From the NCBI GenBank assembly GCA_036501665.1, contig DASXZW010000060.1:77351-141350 (forward strand): 64,000 bases of DNA, read 5' to 3'. The notes beneath the pieces were generated by a model that was not told the origin of the DNA, did no database searches, and saw nothing but the letters and a program-made list of their open reading frames with translations. Shown one piece after another: positions 7,819-15,604 of the stretch. Position 1 is the stretch's first letter. Every line of letters begins with the position of its first letter. The position numbers and the translations under genes are program-made. The stretch is from DATAUD01 sp036501665 (GTDB lineage Bacteria > Verrucomicrobiota > Verrucomicrobiia > Limisphaerales > Palsa-1400).

Positions 7819-9183
7819 ATGAACGCCGTTCTGGATTACATTGACCAAAACAAAAAACGTTTTCTCGACGAACTTTGCCAATACCTCCGATTCCCCAGCG
7901 TGTCCGCGCAGCCGAATCATCGCGCCGACATGGCGGCCTGCGCTGAGTGGCTTGTCAAACATTGCGAAGGAATCGGCCTCAAAGCCGAGATATGCCCGAC
8001 TGCCGGCCATCCCGTGGTGATCGCGAAAACGCCCCGCACATCCAAGCCGCATTACCTGGTCTATGGCCATTACGATGTTCAGCCGCCGGAGCCTTTTGAA
8101 CTTTGGAAAACGCCGCCGTTCGAGCCGCGTGTCGAAGGCCGATATCTTTTCGCGCGCGGTTCGTGCGACAACAAAGGCCAGAATCTCGCGCATTTCAAAG
8201 CGGTTGAGGCTTATCTCAAGACCGGCACCGAGCTTCCTTGCGATTTAACTTTCGTGATTGAGGGCGAGGAAGAAGTAGGCAGCAAAAATCTGGAAAACTT
8301 TCTAAAGTCGCGCCGAAAAGAACTGGCGTGCGATGCGGTGGTGATCTCCGACACCGGGATGCCGAGCGTCAAACATCCGGCGCTGACTTACGGATTGCGC
8401 GGAATCCTTGCGTGCGAAATCACATTGCGCGGACCCTCGCGCGATTTGCATTCCGGCATTTTTGGCGGGACTGTTGATAATCCCGCCATCGCGCTCGCGC
8501 AAATGCTCGCTCAACTGCGCGACAAGAACGGGAAGGTCGCGATTCCCGGCTTTTACAGAGATGTCGTTCCGCTTTCGGCTTACGAGCGGAAACAGGCAGC
8601 GCGCCTTCCGTTGAACGCGGAGCAGTATCGGAAATTTCTCGGCGTTCCAAAGTTATTCGGCGAACGCGGTTACACATTTGTTGAACAGCGAAGCGCCCGT
8701 CCAACTGTGGAAATCAATGGCTTGACCAGCGGCTATCAAGGCGAAGGGAGCAAGACCATAGTTCCGTCTAGCGCCAGCGCCAAGTTGACGTTCCGGCTCG
8801 TTCCCGACCAGGACCCTGATCACATCGGAAAAATAATATTGTCGCACTTGAAGAAGATTTGCCCTCCCACAGTCAAGATGGAATACACCGGCGGCCATGG
8901 CGCGGAGCCGTATATGGTTTCACCGACCAGCCCGATGGCTCAGGCGTCCTTGCGCGCCCTCAAGGAAGCTTTCGGCAGCGAACCGATCCTGATGCGCGAA
9001 GGCGGCTCAATCCCAATCGTCACGCAATTCAAGAAAGTGCTGAAAGCTGATTCGCTGTTGCTCGGCTTGGCGCTCCCCGATGGAAACGCGCATTCACCCA
9101 ACGAAAGTTTCAATCTTGATTGCTACGAAAACGGCATCCGTATGAGCGCGTTGCTCTGGCAGGAATTGGCGAAGATTCAGTAA
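7819..9183 (+). CDS. M20-family metallopeptidase (dipeptidase)
   Basis: 454-residue cytosolic zinc peptidase of the M20/M25/M40 family, most like the dipeptidase branch (carnosinase/CNDP-like). Metal ligands are visible in order: histidine in VYGHYDVQPP, aspartate in ARGSCDNKGQ, the catalytic/ligand glutamates in EGEEEVGS, aspartate in ISDTGMP and the C-terminal histidine in PDGNAHSPNE. The dimerisation domain lies between (GPSRDLHSGIFGGTVDNP). The exact substrate cannot be read from sequence. The start ATG is the first in frame and aligns with the family (NAVLDYIDQNK). No obvious operon partner. Confidence 0.9.
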   Translation: MNAVLDYIDQNKKRFLDELCQYLRFPSVSAQPNHRADMAACAEWLVKHCEGIGLKAEICPTAGHPVVIAKTPRTSKPHYLVYGHYDVQPPEPFELWKTPPFEPRVEGRYLFARGSCDNKGQNLAHFKAVEAYLKTGTELPCDLTFVIEGEEEVGSKNLENFLKSRRKELACDAVVISDTGMPSVKHPALTYGLRGILACEITLRGPSRDLHSGIFGGTVDNPAIALAQMLAQLRDKNGKVAIPGFYRDVVPLSAYERKQAARLPLNAEQYRKFLGVPKLFGERGYTFVEQRSARPTVEINGLTSGYQGEGSKTIVPSSASAKLTFRLVPDQDPDHIGKIILSHLKKICPPTVKMEYTGGHGAEPYMVSPTSPMAQASLRALKEAFGSEPILMREGGSIPIVTQFKKVLKADSLLLGLALPDGNAHSPNESFNLDCYENGIRMSALLWQELAKIQ

Positions 9184-9215
9184 AGTCGAACGCCTGATGC
9201 GACTTCGGGTAGCTC

Positions 9216-9452
9216 GTGAGCACGCGGGAACAAAATGAAAGAAAGTTTGGTCAATGGGACGAATTGCAACGCGGCGGTCGGCGTTATCGATTGGATGTTT
9301 TGGGGCGCTCCGGTTGGCTGGCTCGTTATCTCAAAGAAGTAAATGCAGAGGAGACGACGCTTCGCTTCTGGCAGGAGATTTACGATTCCGAAGGAAGATT
9401 GGTGGAGATTCACGAAAAATTTCCAGTGGATAAGGGCCATCAGAAGGTATAA
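9216..9452 (+). CDS. Small conserved protein, first gene of a two-gene module (function unknown)
   Basis: 78 residues, GTG start, rich in charged and aromatic residues (KFGQWDEL, RYRLDVLGRSGWLARY, RFWQEIYD) and ending HEKFPVDKGHQ. No signal peptide, membrane segment or metal motif. I recall the pattern as a small family of unknown function seen in diverse bacteria but cannot name a domain. The next gene follows after 8 bp on the same strand, so the pair looks like a compact bicistron of the kind typical of toxin-antitoxin loci. That role is inference only. Confidence 0.65.
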   Translation: MSTREQNERKFGQWDELQRGGRRYRLDVLGRSGWLARYLKEVNAEETTLRFWQEIYDSEGRLVEIHEKFPVDKGHQKV

Positions 9453-9460
9453 GCTACGCC

Positions 9461-9721
9461 ATGCTCATCACGAGACAGACTGTCGCGTCCAAGCTCGAAG
9501 CGCATCTCAACCATCGGTTGACTTTGGCGGAATTGGTGGATTGGGCGGAAAACTCGATCATGGCGGGGGAGTTTGCGGAGAATGACACGGAAGTGTTGCG
9601 CGTGGTGATTCCCAGGTTGGGAACCGCAGACGTGCGAGCCTTTGGACTTTCATGGGAAGATTGCGAACAGTTGCTGCGGCAACTCGGATATTCCGCGCAG
9701 GTCAACGTCGTGGCGGCCTGA
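9461..9721 (+). CDS. Small acidic protein, second gene of the two-gene module (function unknown)
   Basis: 86 residues, acidic, starting MLITRQTVASKLEAHLNHRL. LTLAELVDWAEN resembles a short helical binding segment, and the C-terminal half (RLGTADVRAFGLSWEDCE) looks like a compact helical domain. No known active-site motif. It lies 8 bp after the preceding small gene and is probably co-translated with it. Could be an antitoxin-like partner or a small regulator; neither is shown. Confidence 0.65.
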   Translation: MLITRQTVASKLEAHLNHRLTLAELVDWAENSIMAGEFAENDTEVLRVVIPRLGTADVRAFGLSWEDCEQLLRQLGYSAQVNVVAA

Positions 9722-9735
9722 ACCAAGACCCTAAC

Positions 9736-10044
9736 TTAGAAAAAGCTGCCAAAAACCGGCGGGATTTCACGAGCGACGCATCGCAAGCTGGAACCACGCT
9801 GGCGTAAGCGGCGATCAAGTAGAACGGGCGTTTCGGTGGAACGAAGGACTTCCTCTATCAGAGGTTGCTGGTCAATAAAGCGTTCGCGGTAAGGGTGGCG
9901 TTCGTCGAGCCAATGCGCAAGGAACCGGGCGCGCATTTCATTGTGTTTCCACAAACGACGGACGTACTCGAAGCGAGCGATATCGTCATAGTTTGGGTAT
10001 GGCCCCCAAACTTCAAGGTCTTCGGATTGTTCGGGTTGTGTCAT
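9736..10044 (-). CDS. Possible small protein at the end of the respiratory operon
   Basis: 102-residue ORF on the same strand as, and 14 bp after, the last cytochrome gene of the respiratory operon. The N-terminal half is tryptophan-, tyrosine- and charge-rich (WGPYPNYDDIARFEYVRRLW, AHWLDERHPYRERF), unlike a random shadow frame, and no other gene covers the region. There is no recognisable domain and no strong Shine-Dalgarno. It may be a real orphan gene or an open frame by chance. Confidence 0.4.
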   Translation of the reverse strand: MTQPEQSEDLEVWGPYPNYDDIARFEYVRRLWKHNEMRARFLAHWLDERHPYRERFIDQQPLIEEVLRSTETPVLLDRRLRQRGSSLRCVAREIPPVFGSFF

Positions 10045-10058
10045 ACCCGTCCGTTTCG

Positions 10059-10673
10059 TTACTTAATCGGAATCTTAAGCAGTTCGTCGGAGGTTTCCGG
10101 GCCGGGATGTTTTTCCGCGCGGGCCGCTTTGATGAGGGCGGGAGAGACTGGCGATGCGTGGTTATCGCCCAGCTTCGTGCGGATGTAAGTGAGCACGGCG
10201 GCGATATGTTCGTCGTCGTAATTGTCCGCGAAGGGCGTCATCGTCAAGTTCCATTCCTTCCCTTTGACAGTAATCGGGCCGGTCAATCCCCATAGCGGAA
10301 CCCGCGCGATGCGGTCGGCGCTGGAAGCCAGCACCCATTCGGAGCCGACCAACGGAGGCGCTTTGCCTTCCTGTCCCATGCCATTGGGCTGATGACAGAG
10401 TGAGCAGGTCTTTGTGAAAACGTCCTTGCCCATCGCAGCCATTTTGTCGCCTTCACCCTGGGGATTGGCGGCGGCAACAGCTTCCTCAGAATCGTAAGGC
10501 AAATAGACGTCCCTGCTGAATCCGCCAGCGTGCCCGTCGAGATAAAGCTGGCTCCAATAAATCAACACGCCAATGACCAGAATCAACGTAACCGGCACCG
10601 ACTTGGAACTGGCTGTCGGTTCCTTGTCTTTGCCATCCTGAGCGGCGAATTTCTTTGGTTCGTCTGGGTTCAT
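10059..10673 (-). CDS. Class I c-type cytochrome of the alternative complex III operon
   Basis: 204 residues: a charged cytosolic N-terminus, one transmembrane anchor (VPVTLILVIGVLIYWSQLYL), then a periplasmic domain with the single haem site CSLCH and a likely methionine ligand in NLTMTPF. Paralogue of the cytochrome at 4263-4913. It is the last clear member of the operon; its ATG overlaps the CcoO-like stop by 4 bp. It probably carries electrons between the quinol-oxidising complex and a terminal oxidase. Confidence 0.88.
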   Translation of the reverse strand: MNPDEPKKFAAQDGKDKEPTASSKSVPVTLILVIGVLIYWSQLYLDGHAGGFSRDVYLPYDSEEAVAAANPQGEGDKMAAMGKDVFTKTCSLCHQPNGMGQEGKAPPLVGSEWVLASSADRIARVPLWGLTGPITVKGKEWNLTMTPFADNYDDEHIAAVLTYIRTKLGDNHASPVSPALIKAARAEKHPGPETSDELLKIPIK

Positions 10674-11344
10674 TTTTTCACGGCGGGCGCTGCAGGAACA
10701 CTGTTCGTCTTTGGCAAGGGCGGTGGCGGCGCTTGAAACAAATAACCATCCTGCCGCAAATTCAGCAAATACGCAGCCAATGCGCGCGCCTCTGGGCGGG
10801 GAATGGCTTCGTAACCTGAAGCAGGCCCAAATCCTTCAGCAAACGCTACGGCCTCAGGTGACTTTGTTCCTTCAATTTTGCGCGTTTCAAACAAAAACTT
10901 GTAGCTCGGCATCACGGAACTGGCAACCACGCTCCGTGGATTATAAAGGCGCATCAGGATTTGGTTTAAATCCGCTCGCCGCCCAAAATTCGCCAGGTCT
11001 GGCCCAATCCGTTGGGAACCGAGTAAAACCGTATCTTGCAAAAGATAATCTTGGGCCACACTTCGGCGAACGCCCCAATTGTGCGCGATGTCAGGTCCCA
11101 ATGCAGCCGGACGAACGAATTGTGTGTGGCAAGCCGCGCAGCCATTGGCCTTGTAAACCTCGGCGCCCTGGTGAGCATCGCCGGAGGGCGTCAGCGGATA
11201 GGTTTGCGAGATGGCGTCGCCCACGACAACGGTGTTGGTTTGCGGAAGGTTGCCGATTTGCAATTGCGGCTCCATGATGAATCCGAGCCACGAACAAACC
11301 ATCGCCGCGAACAAACCGAGGAAAAGCAACGGGCCGCTGTTCAT
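10670..11344 (-). CDS. CcoO-like mono-haem cytochrome c subunit
   Basis: 224 residues resembling CcoO (FixO) of cbb3 oxidases: an N-terminal membrane anchor (GPLLFLGLFAAMVCSWLGF), the haem site CAACH followed by TQFVRP (CcoO has C.NCHSQ.IRP), GSQRIGPDLANFGRR, YNPRSVV and SVMPSY with the methionine ligand, so the haem ligands look intact. The C-terminus is proline-rich. The start was set at the ATG that overlaps the stop of the CcoN-like gene by 4 bp (ATGA); the frame extends to 11383 inside that gene. In a cbb3 oxidase this subunit passes electrons to CcoN, but the CcoN here appears degenerate. Confidence 0.87.
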   Translation of the reverse strand: MNSGPLLFLGLFAAMVCSWLGFIMEPQLQIGNLPQTNTVVVGDAISQTYPLTPSGDAHQGAEVYKANGCAACHTQFVRPAALGPDIAHNWGVRRSVAQDYLLQDTVLLGSQRIGPDLANFGRRADLNQILMRLYNPRSVVASSVMPSYKFLFETRKIEGTKSPEAVAFAEGFGPASGYEAIPRPEARALAAYLLNLRQDGYLFQAPPPPLPKTNSVPAAPAVKK

Positions 11345-12780
11345 TTGGCCTCCTTCCGCGTCGCAAGACAGCACTGGCAGCACCAGCTTCCGACGACGCG
11401 CGCAAAGTTCACGAGGAAAACAGCAGTTCCCGCCAGGAACAACAAATCTCCAAGCGTGCTCATGCGCAATGCCATCAAGGATCCGTTCATCGTGTCAATA
11501 AACGAATGTGATGAATCAGCCAGCATCATGCCCTGGCCAATTCCGCCGGTGAGCAAGGATAGGTACGAAATGAGCAGACCTGCCAGTGACAAGCCAAAAT
11601 GAGCCTTCGTCAGATGCGGACACCAAGTATCGGCGTCAATCGTCAATAGGCGCGGCAGGATGTAGTAAATTGCACCAAATACCGTGAATCCAAAAAAGCC
11701 CAGGACAAAAAGTTCCTTCTGCGCGACGCCGAACCAACTCAGACTGGTGATTGCGCTGACTTGCGGCATTACGCCGACGATCTGTTGCGCGGCGCAAATG
11801 AAAAAAAACAGCAGCCCGTAATAGATAAACCGCAACGTCATGTTTGAATCAAGCATGTTAAGACCATTGCGAGTCGTTTGATAAAAAGTCATGGCCAATG
11901 CGATCATTGGAACGATTGTCAGGACAGTCCCGACAACGCCCAGGCTTGCCATCCATGAGGGCAGGGGAGCGCCGTCGGGAATTCCGCCCCACGCGCCGAA
12001 GAGCGCCAGCGTCCAGAACGCGAGCGCCGCAAATTGCCGGCTGTGCAGCGGGCGATTCAAAAGTTTTGGCACAAAATAAAAGCTCGAAGCCAGCCCTGCA
12101 AAGCCGAGGAAAACCCAGTTCAGATTGTGCGCGTACCACCACGCGATTGAAGCTTGAAGCGCGCCGCGCACAGGCATGTAAAGCAGGAGAATCGCCGCAG
12201 TCGAGAAAACCCACGGAAACCAGAACAGCGAACCGACCACAAACCATTGGGAAGGATAAACCGGCCCGTCTTCTCGTTGATGAAATGTCAGAAGCCCGCA
12301 AATGCCGATCATCAGGAACGCGACAAACAGCATCGGCGCACAAATCGCCGGCATCTCAAAAGCTTCGAAGCCGGTGGTATCGCCGCAGAGTATTGCAATG
12401 ACGCCAATCGTGACAGCAGTGTTCCAAATCAACGCGCCCAAAAATACCACAAACGAACCCGCCAACTGCGTCCGGCCAAGCCGGCACAATAACCATAAGC
12501 CAACTCCGAGAGCGGCCTGCGCGGCAAATCCGTAAAGCAAAGAGCTGCTTTGAGCGGCGTGAACGCGACCGTAGGTCAAATAAGAGCAATTCGCGAGGAG
12601 GGTGGGAGCGTGGAACCGGAGCGAATTGAGAAATCCCAAAACCAAAGCGACCATCAGCCAGCCCGAACCTGAGCCGAGAAGGTACAGGAGACCCGCAGGA
12701 CAGCCAATTCCCTGGCATAACTGCGAAGACTCGGACGAATTGCTGGGCGCCGTCCGCGCTGAAGAAACGGTTGCTCTCAT
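11341..12780 (-). CDS. CcoN-like haem-copper oxidase subunit I, active-site ligands missing
   Basis: 479 residues and about 12 transmembrane helices, clearly related to CcoN of cbb3 oxidases (SIAWWYAHN, FYFVPKLLNRP, LRF near 317, GAIYYILP). Of the ligands known in CcoN, the helix-II histidine (H74 in GRVHAAQ) and the first CuB histidine (H218 in WWYAHN) remain. The helix-VII motif Y.WAGPHH reads G.WGGIPD (no Tyr, HH to P268-D269), and the helix-X GHVH reads AQKE (Q354, E356). A CuB-haem b3 centre is therefore not expected. The gene lies 6 bp after the one-TM gene and overlaps the CcoO-like gene. The C-terminus has a Cys cluster (WCCQCC). It may be a structural or electron-transfer subunit tied to complex III. 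Confidence 0.88.
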   Translation of the reverse strand: MRATVSSARTAPSNSSESSQLCQGIGCPAGLLYLLGSGSGWLMVALVLGFLNSLRFHAPTLLANCSYLTYGRVHAAQSSSLLYGFAAQAALGVGLWLLCRLGRTQLAGSFVVFLGALIWNTAVTIGVIAILCGDTTGFEAFEMPAICAPMLFVAFLMIGICGLLTFHQREDGPVYPSQWFVVGSLFWFPWVFSTAAILLLYMPVRGALQASIAWWYAHNLNWVFLGFAGLASSFYFVPKLLNRPLHSRQFAALAFWTLALFGAWGGIPDGAPLPSWMASLGVVGTVLTIVPMIALAMTFYQTTRNGLNMLDSNMTLRFIYYGLLFFFICAAQQIVGVMPQVSAITSLSWFGVAQKELFVLGFFGFTVFGAIYYILPRLLTIDADTWCPHLTKAHFGLSLAGLLISYLSLLTGGIGQGMMLADSSHSFIDTMNGSLMALRMSTLGDLLFLAGTAVFLVNFARVVGSWCCQCCLATRKEAK

Positions 12781-12786
12781 GAGAGC

Positions 12787-13164
12787 TTATTCGTATTCAT
12801 TCTTCTTTTCCGGCGCCTTGGGGGCCGGAGCGAATTCTTTCGCGGCGCGCGCCATGAGATTTGAGCGGGCGGCGACCGGGTTCTGCCATTCCTGCAAAAC
12901 GATTTCCTTGGCGCGGTCAACCGGAACGCGGATAAAGCCCTTGGCCTGATCCTGCCAATCGTATTTCTCGATCAACGGCGCGTTGGCGGTCTTGAATTCA
13001 GCCATGATCTGCATCCGTTCCTGCGAACGCGCTTCAAACGGCGAAGGCGCCTGCGTATAGGATCGCAGCAGCCAAACCAGCCAGCCGACGATCAGGAAGG
13101 TTCCAAGAATAGCCAGGACGTATGCCCCGACACGGGATTTTTGGCAGCAAGTGTCCGAGTTCAT
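12787..13164 (-). CDS. One-TM protein within the alternative complex III operon (function unknown)
   Basis: 125 residues: short N-terminus containing CC, one strong transmembrane segment (VGAYVLAILGTFLIVGWLVWLL), then a hydrophilic periplasmic part rich in charged residues that ends in a Lys/Glu/Pro tail. No haem, metal or known domain motif. Its ATG overlaps the actF stop by 4 bp and it lies 6 bp before the CcoN-like gene, so it is made with the complex. A small accessory or assembly subunit is the simplest guess. Confidence 0.8.
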   Translation of the reverse strand: MNSDTCCQKSRVGAYVLAILGTFLIVGWLVWLLRSYTQAPSPFEARSQERMQIMAEFKTANAPLIEKYDWQDQAKGFIRVPVDRAKEIVLQEWQNPVAARSNLMARAAKEFAPAPKAPEKKNEYE

Positions 13165-14405
13165 TTGGCGCGGTGCGGTGCGGTTGCAATATCGCTATGG
13201 GGCGGAACGTAAATATCCATCGCCTCGGCGATGCGGGGATCCTTTTGCGGATACAATGGATACTTGTTCAAGGATGCGATGAACACTTTCATCATGACCC
13301 CAACAAAAAACATGAGGCTCGCGACATCCAGTAGCAATCCCCACGAAAGAATCGAATTGGTGTGAAGCGCCGGCATGATCTGGAATTCCAAATCAAAGAA
13401 ATGCATCAACCACGCCCAGGCGGCCAAGGGAAGCATCGTGACGAGTTTCAGCTTAAAGTCGATGCGCAGGAGCATCAGGAACGGGATGAAGAAGTGCCCG
13501 AAAATAATGACGTACTTGCCGACCAGGTCCCATGTCCCCACAGCACGCAGGTTATACCAGAAAGTTTCCTCCGGCATGTTTGCGTTCCAAATGATGAAGT
13601 ATTGGGCGAAATTCACATATGCCCAGAAGACCGTAAACGCCAGAAACAGGGAACCAATCATGTAGTAGGTTTTGACCTTGATCAGATCGCGGAGAACGGT
13701 CGTGCGCTGCAAGATCAAGGCGATGACATAAACCGTTGGAAGGGTCATCCAGACGGAAGCGGCAAAGTAGCAGACGCCGTACATCGTGGAGTACCATTCG
13801 ATCATCAGGCCGCTCATCCACGCGATGGCCGCCAGCGTCACTGTCAAGGCGAAGAGCACGACGCCCGACGCGGAATAGAAGCGCATTTTGTGCGTGCATT
13901 CCGCCGAACCGGTTTCGTCCTGACGCAGGGACCAGTATCGCAGGCGGTTTGAGTAGAGCCACCAAATGCCCAAGACCACGGCAACCGAAATGTAATATCC
14001 GGGCATGGTAAACAAAGGATACTTCGACTCCAGCGAATGGCTTGGATTTGCCTGATGGTCTGGTCTGAGCCACGGGTAAAGCTGTTTCGCAAGCAACGCG
14101 ATTGGAATGAATAATGGAACCAACGGAAACCCAAGCAAACAGGCCAAATGTTCACAGTAACGCCGTGTGGGAACCGACCAACTGGCATCAAACAGATGAT
14201 GTACCATCACCAGGAACCACGCGCCGACGGCGATGCTCAGGCAAAACATGTAGGCTAACAGCCAGGAGAATGCGAATTGCTTAGCACTGCCCACTGCGAG
14301 GCCGATGACTGATCCAATGCCGCCGACAACAATCAACTGCATGGGCAGGCTCCGCCATTTGGACAGGTCCAGTTCCAGCGTCGGCAAGGGGTTGTGATCA
14401 CTCAT
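13161..14405 (-). CDS. actF: Alternative complex III subunit ActF
   Basis: 414-residue integral membrane protein with about 10 predicted helices, in the position and size range of ActF, the second NrfD/PsrC-related membrane subunit of alternative complex III (quinol:electron-acceptor oxidoreductase). Typical stretches: WLLAYMFCLSIAVGAWFLVM, HHLFDASWSVPTRR and the conserved HFFIPFLMLL. In characterised homologues ActC and ActF form the membrane part, with quinol binding assigned mainly to ActC. It starts 3 bp after actE stops and overlaps the next gene by 4 bp. Confidence 0.92.
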   Translation of the reverse strand: MSDHNPLPTLELDLSKWRSLPMQLIVVGGIGSVIGLAVGSAKQFAFSWLLAYMFCLSIAVGAWFLVMVHHLFDASWSVPTRRYCEHLACLLGFPLVPLFIPIALLAKQLYPWLRPDHQANPSHSLESKYPLFTMPGYYISVAVVLGIWWLYSNRLRYWSLRQDETGSAECTHKMRFYSASGVVLFALTVTLAAIAWMSGLMIEWYSTMYGVCYFAASVWMTLPTVYVIALILQRTTVLRDLIKVKTYYMIGSLFLAFTVFWAYVNFAQYFIIWNANMPEETFWYNLRAVGTWDLVGKYVIIFGHFFIPFLMLLRIDFKLKLVTMLPLAAWAWLMHFFDLEFQIMPALHTNSILSWGLLLDVASLMFFVGVMMKVFIASLNKYPLYPQKDPRIAEAMDIYVPPHSDIATAPHRAK

Positions 14406-14408
14406 AGG

Positions 14409-15074
14409 CTATTTCTTGAAAGGCCCGCGCTCCGGTTCCGGCACATCTTCCTCTGTGGCCAATTGACTCCGCTCCAGCGTCCGCACATAAGCAATGATCG
14501 CCCAACGATCCTCCACGACAACATTAGGGCCGTAAGCGCCCATGAGATTTTTTCCGTGGGTGATTGTATTGAAAATCTCGCCGTCCGGCATGTCGATGAG
14601 GCGTTTATCATGGAAATTGGCCATCGAGATCATGCCGTATTTGCTCGTGATACCTTTGCCGTCACCCGCAGGTCCGTGGCAGGGCATGCAATTGATTTGA
14701 AAACGTTGCTGACCGCGATCCAGCAATTGCCGGGTGAGCGGAATTGGGCTGACCGGAACGAAATTGGTCGTCCCTGGGATGCGGCCCGTTGTCACTGGTG
14801 AATCCTCATAAGAATAAACGGGCTTGCCGTCGATCTTGAGGACTTCGCCGTTAACGGTGTAAGGCGCGTTGTGGGGAATTGTGCCAACGGGCACGAGGCG
14901 CGACGACATTTGGTCGGGGAAGAATTGGCTTGGAGTCTCCGGGCGCACTTTGTTTTGGCGCACCATGTCAGGGAATAACTCGATATTCGTCCGGCGGGTG
15001 TGGCTGCCGCGGAAACCTGTAACACCAAGAACGGCGACGCAAGTAACGACGAAAATCAGGAGAAAGTAACGCAT
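14409..15074 (-). CDS. actE: Alternative complex III mono-haem cytochrome c ActE
   Basis: 221 residues with an N-terminal signal/anchor (YFLLIFVVTCVAVLGVTGF), a region typical of ActE (MVRQNKVRPETPSQFFPDQM with YT.NGEVLKIDGKP), and one haem site CMPCH followed by GPAGDGKG; a methionine ligand is likely in KNLMGAYG. ActE is one of the two periplasmic haem subunits that hand electrons from the complex to soluble cytochromes or an oxidase. Its ATG overlaps the actD stop by one base. Confidence 0.93.
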   Translation of the reverse strand: MRYFLLIFVVTCVAVLGVTGFRGSHTRRTNIELFPDMVRQNKVRPETPSQFFPDQMSSRLVPVGTIPHNAPYTVNGEVLKIDGKPVYSYEDSPVTTGRIPGTTNFVPVSPIPLTRQLLDRGQQRFQINCMPCHGPAGDGKGITSKYGMISMANFHDKRLIDMPDGEIFNTITHGKNLMGAYGPNVVVEDRWAIIAYVRTLERSQLATEEDVPEPERGPFKK

Positions 15075-15604
15075 TATTCCTCCACCATTTCGATGTGCCG
15101 GCTGCCGAGGTTTTCGAGCAGGCGACGGGTTTGCGGATCGGAAAATTTCGGATCACTGGTTTCAATCACGACATAATAACGATCATGAGTCGCCAGCGCG
15201 AATCGGCGATTTTTGAGCAGCGGATGATAGAGTCTCGGCAATCGATTGAGGAACAACATGCCAAGCAGCGCCCCGAAGGAACCAAATAAAATAGTCAATT
15301 CGTAGGAAGGCGGAAACGCCGCGAATGGGCTGAACATCGGTTTGCCGCCAATGACGATTTTGTAGTCGATGGCGTTCATGAACCAGATCATCAGCATTCC
15401 CGTAGTGTAGCCGGTGCAGCCGCCGATGAATGAAAACCAGCCGACTTTGGAATTGCCGAGGCCCATCGCGCGGTCCATGCCGTGGATGGGGTACGGAGTA
15501 AAGACATCCCAACGCTGAAAGCCGCTTTCGCGCACTTTGTCCGCCGCGTGGAGGGTCGCCGCGGGCGTCTCAAATTCAGCCATGATTGCGTAGGCAGCAG
15601 GCAT
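15074..15604 (-). CDS. actD: Alternative complex III subunit ActD (DUF3341)
   Basis: 176 residues. N-terminal soluble part (MAEFETPAATLHAADKVRESG, WDVFTPYPIHGMDRAMG) and two transmembrane helices (GWFSFIGGCTGYTTGMLMIWF; ELTILFGSFGALLGMLF), the usual DUF3341 layout. ActD is a small membrane-attached subunit without cofactors. One-base overlaps on both sides (actC stop/actD start, actD stop/actE start). Confidence 0.94.
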   Translation of the reverse strand: MPAAYAIMAEFETPAATLHAADKVRESGFQRWDVFTPYPIHGMDRAMGLGNSKVGWFSFIGGCTGYTTGMLMIWFMNAIDYKIVIGGKPMFSPFAAFPPSYELTILFGSFGALLGMLFLNRLPRLYHPLLKNRRFALATHDRYYVVIETSDPKFSDPQTRRLLENLGSRHIEMVEE

